From Branchipolynoe longqiensis (taxonomy: Eukaryota > Annelida > Polychaeta > Phyllodocida > Polynoidae): a DNA stretch of 64,000 nucleotides. The notes below the pieces were generated by a model that saw only the letters and a program-made list of their open reading frames with translations, ran no database searches and was not told the origin of the DNA. Positions within the stretch are counted from its first letter, which is position 1, and each line of letters starts with the position of its first letter. Below, piece by piece: positions 55,621 to 64,000 of the stretch. The position numbers were made by a program, and so were the translations under genes. The stretch is from NCBI GenBank assembly GCA_030323885.1, contig JASIRB010003231.1, positions 1 to 64,000 on the forward strand, given 5' to 3'.

Positions 55621-56530
55621 CAGTTTGAATTTAATATAATGTTTTTGGTAAAGATGTTTTCTATATGTGTACCAAACGATTTGTTTCTAGATGGTGTAAT
55701 TTGAGAGATATTTGACTTCTTCTGTATTTTCTGTATGAACATTGCTCACGACCATTGACAATGCCTTGAGTTTGATGGTACGCGCAGTGCAAAACGTTAG
55801 TTTTATTCAAAAATAATAGAAATCAAGAACCCTAACCTTATAAATTTAATATAGTCTTTATCGTAAATATGTTTTCTATATGTGTACCAAGTGATTTGTT
55901 TCTAGATGGTGTCATTTGAGAGATATTTGACTTCTTCTGTATGAAGATTTGCTCACGGCCGTTAACAATGCATTTGAATGGATGTGTCCCTGGCAAACTG
56001 GTGTGCCTCGGAAACCGCAACACCGGTGTGGCTGGTGGCTGTTTGCTGATGTACACACTGATATGCGCAGGGCTTGCAGACGTAACTGGTAGTGCGGTAG
56101 AGCCGGCTGGCCGTGGCTACACTGTAGTTTGAAATGTACTGTAATTGTGTGCTTGTGAGAGTTGGCTTCTGATCTATTTTTTTACATAATCCGATTTGTA
56201 TGCTTTTTAACATGGCAAAGTGTGAGCTGAAACAGAAAGCGTCGTTTAATGTTCAGTCTTTGTATATAGCTGTTATTTTCAAACTAAAGGCCTGGAAGCA
56301 GCCCTTTAACAAAGGACGGAGCCGTGTATGGGCACCGAGTCCAGGGGTTCGCTGCGAACTGACACAAGCACTGTCACAGGTCCCGATGTCCGTGGGTGTA
56401 ATCAGGGGGTGTGAACGTCCAAATCAAAGCTCAGGTTTGCACATGCGCAAAAGGAACGAGGAGCGGAACCAACTCGTGCCAACTGATGGATGCAACTAGG
56501 TGACGTTGATCGCCTAAAGACTTATAGAGA
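55621..56530. repeat. Dispersed repeat copies and a 105-bp duplicate
   Basis: 55625-55985 holds two partial copies of the TTTTGGTAAAGATGTTTTCT repeat of 3378. 56028-56132 duplicates 55311-55415 (GCTGTTTGCTGATGTACACA, GTAGAGCCGGCTGGCCGTGG). The remainder to 56530 has no recognisable feature. Confidence 0.65.
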
Positions 56531-56850
56531 TGGTTGGTTGTTGAAGTTTTATGTCCTGGCAATGTCTAAGGTCATATCAGTGCGCACTCATGGTGACTTT
56601 ATAGTGCTGCCCCACATGGAGACCAGGACACCAGTACCAGGACCTGATATCCCACTCAGTTACATTATCCTGACACTGGGCCAACCAGTAATTGCCCTAT
56701 CCTAATAATGACGAGTGCCTGGCTAGGAAGCGACAGGTATTAATTTTTACGTCATTGGTTTAATTCGACCACAGGGACCTGTGGTTTCAAATCCCACAAT
56801 ATACCAAAATGCGAGACAGACGCTCAACTCATTCGGCCATCCTGTCTGGT
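56531..56850 (-). mobile_element. tRNA-derived SINE, minus strand
   Basis: Reverse-complement tail (TTGGTTGTTGAAGTTTTATG, AAGGTCATATCAG), body (ACTTTATAGTGCTGCCCCAC) and head ending CTCATTCGGCCATCCTGTC. Confidence 0.8.
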
Positions 56851-57567
56851 GACTTGTAGAGAACTAGACATGGAGAGAGGCACAGCCTTCGGGCGGTCAA
56901 CCACTCGGTGTACATTACGTCCACTAACTTAGTCCACCTGTGTTCGCGTTACGTTCCATTTCTGTTTTTGATGTTAGAAATAAAATAAAATTTACAGAAG
57001 CGATGTGTACAGTTAATAAACCATTGTTAGGCTGGCTTTTAATAAGCTGCCAACTCTTGTTATTAAACCACTTCAGTCACTTGGTTTTCTGTTATATTGC
57101 CATTTCAGTTTTCACTGGATTAAATGATATGAAATGATGTGAACTAATGCGGCCCAGGTGAACGTGCTTCATTTAATAAATGACTAGTACTTGGCTTAGC
57201 TTTGGTTTAGTGTTCATCTCAGTGAAGCACTCACAATGTTTGTTGGTTGGTTGTTGGAGTTTTACGTCCTGGCAACATCTGAGGTCATATCAGGACGGGA
57301 TTAAGGAAGCAGTGGTGGAACACAGGAAATTTCCAATGCAAATGTGTACAAAATTACATTTTTATTTACATTCTGCGCGCATACACACGTCGCCATACAG
57401 GTAACGGCTGGGTCTACTTGATTGCATAAACCGTTATTTTGTTTGTCTTGTGATTGACTTCTCGTGGAAATGGTCCATTCTGATGGCAGGTGACAGCTGC
57501 TGTGACAGCTGCTGCTCAGCCTGACCCGGATGTAGTCGCACACTGCTGTCACGTGGTTAACGTTGCA
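56851..57567. other. Intergenic DNA with one SINE tail
   Basis: Only a minus-strand SINE tail at 57238-57300 (TTGGTTGTTGGAGTTTTACG) is recognised. An AAATAAAATAAA run at 56979 could serve as a poly(A) signal, but it is 3.7 kb after the stop codon. Confidence 0.45.
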
Positions 57568-57857
57568 CAGTCCCATGGTTCTGAGGGTTTATCTTCTTCT
57601 TTTTTTTTAGAACTCTATTAGATTGATTGCTATAATCTACTTTCCTTAATTTTGAAATAATTTAATTTCAATGGCTACTTGAGATATTGTAAGTCCAATG
57701 ATACGAAATTAATTTTGGCTACCACATCAAAACTGACAACATAGGATCTATTAAAATGACTCAGTATTCCCTTCTATGCAGAAACAAAGTATCTAAGATA
57801 TCTAGATAATTGATTTAGTTTACAAAGTTTGATGCTTTCATCGGACTATGCAGCTTT
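57568..57857. mobile_element. MITE, CATAGTCCGATGG family, next to the 32-bp array
   Basis: Left end degraded (CAGTCCCATGGTTCTGAG), right end intact (CATCGGACTATGCAGCTTTA). Interior (TAATTTTGAAATAATTTAAT, GAGATATTGTAAG) as in the copy at 23587. Its right end is repeated inside the following minisatellite. Confidence 0.7.
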
Positions 57858-58468
57858 AACACCTGCTGATGTAGTCAGTGCACACTCACTAACTATGCAG
57901 CTTTAACACCGCGTGTAGTCAGTGCACACTCACTGTAACACCTCATGTAGTCAGTGCACACTCACTAACTATGCAGCTTTAACACCGCGTGTAGTCAGTG
58001 CACACTCACTGTAACACCTCATGTAGTCAGTGCACACTCACTGTAACACCTGATGTAGTCAGTGCACACTCACTAACTATGCAGCTTTAACACCGCGTGT
58101 AGTCAGTGCACACTCACTGTAACACCTGATGTAGTCAGTGCACACTCACTGTAACACCTGATGTAGTCAGTGCACACTCACTGTAACACCTGATGTAGTC
58201 AGTGCACACTCACTGTAACACCTCATGTAGTCAGTGCACACTCACTGTAACACCTCATGTAGTCAGTGCACACTCACTGTAACACCTCATGTAGTCAGTG
58301 CACACTCACTAACTATGCAGCTTTAACACTGCGTGTAGTCAGTGCACACTCACTGTAACACCTGATGTAGTCAGTGCACACTCACTGTAACACCTCATGT
58401 AGTCAGTGCACACTCACTGTAACACCTCATGTAGTCAGTGCACACTCACTGTGACACGGCTAACACCT

Positions 58469-58773
58469 GGGCCACGTTCAGGGTCCGTCTCAGAGGCGCC
58501 TCGGAGATGCCAGTGACGTCATGCTAGTCTGAACGGCAAAAGCAGTTTGTTGTCTCTAAAATGGCCGCCCCCATAGGCGGCGGCCATTTGCAATGGAAAA
58601 GCTTGTGCTGTGATTGGCTGAAACGACTGGATACGGCAGCCATTTTCGAAGCGCTTTTTGTCTCTACTATGAAAAGGGAGGCTTCGACGAGACACATCCT
58701 GAACGCAAATAAGCCAAAAAGCATCGCCGAGACGTCTCCGCGGCTCCTCCGAGACAGACCCTGAACGTGCCCC
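58469..58773. mobile_element. MITE, GGGCCACGTTCA family, copy 2
   Basis: Begins GGGCCACGTTCAGGGTCC and ends GACCCTGAACGTGCCC. The CAGAGGCGCCTC / GAGGAGCCGCGG regions also mirror. Interior shared with 28931-29229. 305 bp, no transposase; an overlapping two-strand open frame is an effect of the inverted structure. Confidence 0.82.
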
Positions 58774-59062
58774 AGATGTAGTCGGTGCACACTCACTGTA
58801 ACACCTGATGTCAGTACACACTCACTGTGACATGGCTAACACTGATGTAGTCAGTGCACACTCACTGTAACACCTGATGTCAGTACACACTCACTGTAAC
58901 ACCTGATGTAGTCAGTACATACTCACTGTGCCACGGCTAACACCGAATGTAGTCAGTGCACGCTCACTGTGACACGACTAACACCTGATGTAGTCAGTAC
59001 ACACTGTCATGGCTTTCACCGACTGTAGTCAGTGCACACTCACTGTGACATGGCTAACACCT

Positions 59063-59809
59063 GGGCCCGTATGCACCAATCGGTGATAGGCTTAGCCGGG
59101 GCTAAGGCGCTAGCCGCGGATAGCTACCCCGGGGTAACGGCGGGTTGGAGAGATGTGTGAATCGGTATGCACCAATGTTCTAGCCGGGACGGATAGCTAA
59201 CCGTGAGTTTATTTATAGATTTGGGAATTCCCTCGAGTCGACAATATGAATAAGGCCGCCAATACGGCGCCGGCGTTACTTTTGGTTCGTTTTTGCGGTT
59301 AATTTGCTAAAATATCACTTGTACAGTATGTAATTCTGTTAAATAAGACAGCATTGAATAGATTTGGGCCTAATATATTGCCGCCGATTCGGCGGCGACC
59401 GCGGCGGCCATGTTCATTTGACGTTGGACTGTATGGATAGCGACGTCGAGGCGGCGGCGGCGGCGATTTGTTTACTTTACATTCGTCGATTCGAAAATAT
59501 TAATATCGCTGCCTTTGCAGAAGCAGCGTTAATATCGGTTCGCATTTAGGGTTAATTTGACCAAATTTCACTTATTCCGTATGTAAATCTGTCAAATATG
59601 ATCGCATTGAATAGATTGAGACCCACAAACGCACACTAACCGCCCCGGCTAGCAGTTAAACCTGACTTGAAATCAGGGTAGCTTAGCCGAGGCTACGGTC
59701 GGCGGTTAGCGCTACCTCCGATTGGTGCATACCAAATTTTCACATTTAGACGTGCGGGGATACCTTAGCCGCGGTTAAGGCCCTAACCCCGATTGGTGCA
59801 TACGGGCCC
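59063..59809. mobile_element. MITE, GGGCCCGTATGCACCAATC ends, copy 2 of the GGGGCCRTATG family
   Basis: Left GGGCCCGTATGCACCAATCG and right CGATTGGTGCATACGGGCCC are perfect reverse complements apart from small changes. 747 bp; the interior matches the copy at 53831. Confidence 0.83.
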
Positions 59810-59955
59810 TGATGTAGTCAGTACACACTGTCATGGCTATCACCGACTAGTCAGCGCACACTCACTGTGACATGGCTAACACCTGATGTAGTCAGTACAC
59901 ACTGTCATGGCTATCACCGACTAGTCAGCGCACACTCACTGTGACATGGCTAACA

Positions 59956-61844
59956 CCATATGTAAATATAAACGTCCCTTAAATATGCTGCACCCAGAGC
60001 GGGTCCTGCTCGCCATACCTAGCCGAAAGGACGACTAGCAACCTGGTTAATAAAATACCGTTATTGCACGGCCTTAAAACATCCAGCATTGTGTCGACAA
60101 GAAGTAACAAGTGTATATACAGTTGTGGTCCCCACCCCCGTGCACTATACATGACGAGACACGATGTAGGCTTCACCCTGGAAGCAACTTAGTGAATAAA
60201 AGCATCACCCTCAGTGCAGTGTCCTCAGCCCGCGTATTTAACATTTACAACACTTCGGGTACCCGTGAATGACAAGTGGCGGGTGAGACGACGTCTGACG
60301 AGACGCACTCTAGACCTACGACACCAATGGCTGAACGTCGTCCTCAAACTACGCGAAGCATAAATTTGGTCGAGTCAAGCAACAACCTGGAACCTTGGTG
60401 GAAAAGCCATCTTAATTATGTATTACACCAAGATATTCACCTTTTTATTATTTAGAAATGCCAAATTTGTGAGTTTATTTTGGATCGATTATTAACTTCA
60501 AATAATGATGGGGAGCATTCTAGTCTCCCTTCAAAAACGAATTGACGTCACTTTTAACTTGGTTTACACCAAAAATACTCAATCATAAAGGAATTTGATA
60601 CAAAAGTTAAGAAATAAAATGTATTTTGATCTATAGGCTGTGTACTGTGTCCGTGTTGTGGTTTTTGATGTGTTATTATGCCTTGTCAGAGATCGTGGAG
60701 TATTAGACTAGTTCAGTTAGAACAGGACACAGTACAACTGAGTGAAAGTCTGAGACGCGTACACAAGCAACAAGCCGGGGTGTGGCAGCCATTGGTGCTG
60801 GTGGAGAAGGGTGCCGTAGTGGAAGGCACTGTTGTATTGAAGGTCCACACATGGCACTGCGCCGAAATAACACGCGAGTTCAGCTGAAGCCCGCGTCCCA
60901 CACGAAGGTTAACCACTACTGGGCTGATGTGGTTTCGTCAGTTCCACCCTGGTCCATATGTGCTCTATGTTCTACAGAGTTGTGTTATTTACCAGCATCT
61001 CTCAGCTCAGCTGTCACTATATACCTTAATGCCAGTTTATTGCAGATCGGCTGCCATAGCTGGCCTTCACTGTCACTGTCACTGTAGCTACAACAGAACA
61101 TATCACAAACTACCGTTCACAGATTACACACGGCTGGATGATACAGGTACCATGAGAACCCGCCAGGTGGCTCCACCTGTCGCCGATTCCCTTTTATACC
61201 TGGACACTTGCTGTAAATATCTCCCCTACATGTATCTATAATGTACCCACCCTCCCTCACATCTTATACTATACACCATCTCCCCCACATGTATACTATC
61301 TCCCCCACATGTGCCTTTAATGTATACTACCTCCCCCACATACTCCCGCTGTGTAAAATTGTAGTAAAAATCATTTTCAACACGTCACATCAGCAATTAA
61401 TAGCGTATTGTCCAACAGTGCATTGCTTCATTCATCTCACCAGTTTGCCCAATTTTAAAATCGAAATAAATATACCATTTCTAACGGAAGGCGGTGGTGA
61501 ACCTGATGGCCTGTCTACTCACTTATTTCCATGGTTTCTAATTCATTTTCAGGACCGTGCTGTCCCAAGCCTCTTCCTTTTCATATTGAACTAATGGCAG
61601 AACGCTCCCGTGCAATACAAGCAGTAACAGAAAGTGTATATTACATTTAGTTGTACTCAAAATAAAGGAAGCTGTTTAGAACTGGGCAAGTAATAGCGAT
61701 GCACAATTGTAGCAATTCTATCAACAAATTAAGGAGGCTTGTCTCTTGGACAGCACAGACCAGGCTTGCAAAGTTTGGCCAGAAAGACCCTTGTTTGTAG
61801 TTATGAAGCGAGTCAGAGAGGGGCATCGAAATTAACTTAGTCAC
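59956..61844. other. Intergenic DNA, no gene recognised
   Basis: A 69-codon frame at 60678-60887 (MPCQRSWSIRLVQLEQDTVQ start, WHCAEITREFS end) and a 117-codon frame at 61241-61594 show no domain or splice context. The second is a CTCCCCCACATGTATACTA-like low-complexity stretch. Neither is supported as a gene. Confidence 0.4.
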
Positions 61845-62795
61845 CAGTCTACACCGGAGAGACGGGCTGGTCAGCAGCCTATACTGCAGAGATGGGCTGG
61901 TCACCAGTCTACACTGCAGAGACGGGCTGGTCACTGGCCTACACCGCAGAGACGAGCTGGTCACTGGCCTACACCGCAGAGACGGGCTGGTCACCAGCCT
62001 ACACTGCAGAGACGGGCTGGTCACCAGCCTACACTGCAGAGAGGGGCTGGTCACCAGCCTACACTGCAGAGAAGGGCTGGTCACCAGCCTACACTGCAGA
62101 GATGGGCTGGTCACCAGCCTACACTGCAGAGACGGGCTGGTCACCAGCCTACACTGCAGAGACGGGCTGGTCACCAGCCTACACTGCAGAGACGGGCTGG
62201 TCACTGGCCTACACCGCAGAGAAGGGCTGGTCACCAGCCTACACTGCAGAGACGGGCTGGTCACTGGCCTACACCGCAGAGAAGGGCTGGTCACCAGCCT
62301 ACACTGCAGAGATGGGCTGGTCACCAGCCTACACTGTAGAGACGGGCTGGTCACCAGTCTACACCGGAGAGACGGGCTGGTCACCAGCCTACACTGCAGA
62401 GATGGGCTGGTCACCAGCCTACACTGCAGAGACGGGCTGGTCACCAGCCTACACTGCAGAGACGGGCTGGTCACTGGCCTACACCACAGAGATAGGCTGG
62501 TCACCAGCCTACACTGCAGAAACGCCTGGTCACTGGCCTACACCGCAGAGAAGGGCTGGTCACCAGCCTACACTGCAGAGAAGGGCTGGTCACCGGCCTA
62601 CACTGCAGAGACGGGCTGGTCACTGGCCTACACAGCAGAGAAGGGCTGGTCACCGGCCTACACTGCAGAGACGAGCTGGTCACCGGCCTACACTGCAGAG
62701 ACGAGCTGGTCACCGGTCTACACCAGAGACATGGGCAAGTCACCGGCCTACACCACAGAGAAAAGCTGGTCACCGGCCTACACCGCAGAGCTGGT
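61845..62795. repeat. 30-bp minisatellite, about 31 copies, open on both strands
   Basis: Unit GGGCTGGTCACCAGCCTACA plus CTGCAGAGAC. The unit length is a multiple of 3, so a 304-codon forward frame (repeating GWSPAYTAET) and a 285-codon reverse frame (repeating LVTSPSLQCR) stay open. There is no splice, start or homology evidence of coding. Each unit contains the palindrome GCTGGTCACCAGC. Confidence 0.92.
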
Positions 62796-63044
62796 CAGTA
62801 TTGTAGATGCTGATGGTGTGTGTGTGTGTCTGTCTGTGTAATCCAGAAGCTGCTGGTTTGACTGCACACACGAGTAGTCTGAAGGCAGGATACCTCACAC
62901 ACCGTGGAGCCCCCTGGTGGAGAGTTGGTGAACTGGTGGGCGCGCCGCTAGTTGGCAGTAGGTGGCGCCACATGAGCACTGCCCTGCGGGCAGACGGCAT
63001 TCTGTGGGGTCCAACGCGCCACACCACCTGCCCCACACTCAGAG

Positions 63045-63425
63045 CTGAAAGTAGAAGAGCTTTACTATCTCACATGGGGCACGGTTAATGAGTCAGAGAA
63101 GAGATTTACTATCTCACATGGGGCATTGTTAACGAGTAAGAGAATAGCTTTGCTATCTCACATGGGGCACTGTTAAAGAGTCTGAGAAGAGCTTTACTAT
63201 CTCACAGGGGCGTTGTTAAGGAGTCAGAGAAGAGATTTACTATCTCACATGGGGCACTGTTAACGAGTCAGAGAAGAGATTTACTATCTCACATGGGGCA
63301 CTGTTAACGAGTCAGAGAAGAGATTTACTATCTCATATGGGACGTTGTGAACGAGTCAGAGAAGAGATTTACTATCTCACATGGGGTGTTGTTAACGAGT
63401 CAGAGAACAGATTTACTATCTCACT
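63045..63425. repeat. 44-bp minisatellite, about nine copies
   Basis: Unit TTTACTATCTCACATGGGGC plus ACTGTTAACGAGTCAGAGAAGAGA-like text, with point changes. Confidence 0.88.
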
Positions 63426-63545
63426 GCAGTATTTTGAGGGGAGCTGACCCTTAGAGGAGAGCTTCCGTGTATTACGCGACAGCTTTGTCAGTTCATGTAA
63501 GTTTGATAGCCAAGTAAGGGCTTTGCTGTCAATGTTGCTGCTTGG

Positions 63546-63616
63546 CAACAAAGTTGGTTGGATGGTTTTTGGAGTTCTCCGTCCTGGCAACATCTAAGGT
63601 CATATCAGGACGGGTT
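63546..63616 (-). mobile_element. SINE tail fragment, minus strand
   Basis: TTGGTTGGATGGTTTTTGGA, then CGTCCTGGCAACATCTAAGG and TCATATCAGGACGGG: the reverse-complement tail of the SINE family. Confidence 0.65.
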
Positions 63617-63639
63617 TGGTAACAAGGAGCCATGAGCGG

Positions 63640-64000
63640 TTCTCGGGGTGTGACTGTATAAACACGCCACACACCAATGAGTGGTGTCACCGCATGTAGG
63701 AAGGTGACTGGTGGTGTGTGCTACCTACCACTGTATAAACACACCACACACCAGTGAGCGGTGTCACCGCATGTAGGAAGGTGACAGGCCTGCCCTGACT
63801 GGCGGTGTGTGCTACCTACCACTGTATAAACACACCACACACCAGTGAGCGGTGTCATCGCATCGAGGAAGGTGACAGGCCTGCCCTGACTGGCGGTGTG
63901 TGCTACCTACCACTGTCCCTCAACCACACGGGTAACCGGCATACTTAATTCTATATAAAAGCCTGTTTAGGAAGGTGACAGGCCTGCCCTGACTGGCAGT
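63640..64000. repeat. 91-bp tandem repeat reaching the window end
   Basis: About four copies of a unit containing GTATAAACACACCACACACC, GTGAGCGGTGTCACCGCAT and GACAGGCCTGCCCTGACTGG. The first copy is shorter; the array probably continues beyond the window. Confidence 0.85.

Larger units (their letters stand above)
57858..59955. repeat. 32-bp minisatellite interrupted by two MITEs
   Basis: Unit GTAGTCAGTGCACACTCACT plus GTAACACCTGAT; a longer variant carries ACTATGCAGCTTTAACACCG. Parts: 57858-58468, 58774-59062 and 59810-59955. Confidence 0.92.

Overview
This is eukaryotic, intron-rich and very repeat-rich DNA. It is most likely from a lophotrochozoan animal, probably a mollusc. The reasons are large introns with GT..AG borders, abundant minisatellites and MITEs, a DIRS-type tyrosine-recombinase retroelement, a Nimb/I-type LINE with RNase H, CR1 and RTE fragments, and a high-copy tRNA-derived SINE. 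The species call is inference; no rRNA, bacterial gene or CRISPR array was seen.

The only host gene I can support is one complete plus-strand gene covering about 45 kb (8315 to 53265): a signal-peptide-peptidase-like 2 (SPPL2A/B-type) intramembrane aspartyl protease. I placed 15 coding exons by eye. Every intron is GT..AG, all phases agree, and the conceptual protein is 590 residues. In order it has a signal peptide (exon 1), a lumenal protease-associated (PA) domain (exons 2-4), TM1 (exon 5), TM2-TM5 (exons 6-9), TM6 with the catalytic YD (exon 10), TM7 with GFGD (exons 11-12), TM8-TM9 with the PAL motif (exons 13-14) and a basic, proline-rich cytosolic tail (exon 15).

Layout: 1-8314 is upstream DNA packed with inverted-repeat elements. 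Introns 1-4 hold a foldback element, minisatellites, a SINE touching exon 3 and a MITE. Intron 5 holds a broken 4 kb Nimb/I LINE and several SINEs. Exon 6 is followed by eight tandem copies of its own 3' end plus splice donor. Exon 8 is preceded by tandem copies of its own acceptor. Intron 8 is dominated by a 1.9 kb 52-bp array. Intron 10 (12 kb) holds a minus-strand retrotransposon gag remnant and a nearly full-length decayed DIRS element nested inside a SINE, itself nested in a minisatellite. Introns 11-14 each hold a long minisatellite, two of them interrupted by transposons. 53266-64000 is non-coding as far as I can see, with large arrays invaded by at least three MITEs.

The main theme is a normal, apparently intact gene whose splice borders are repeatedly abutted by, or copied into, tandem repeats and transposons. 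Coordinates of exons are exact readings; borders of repeats and transposons are approximate. Nothing was aligned by software.
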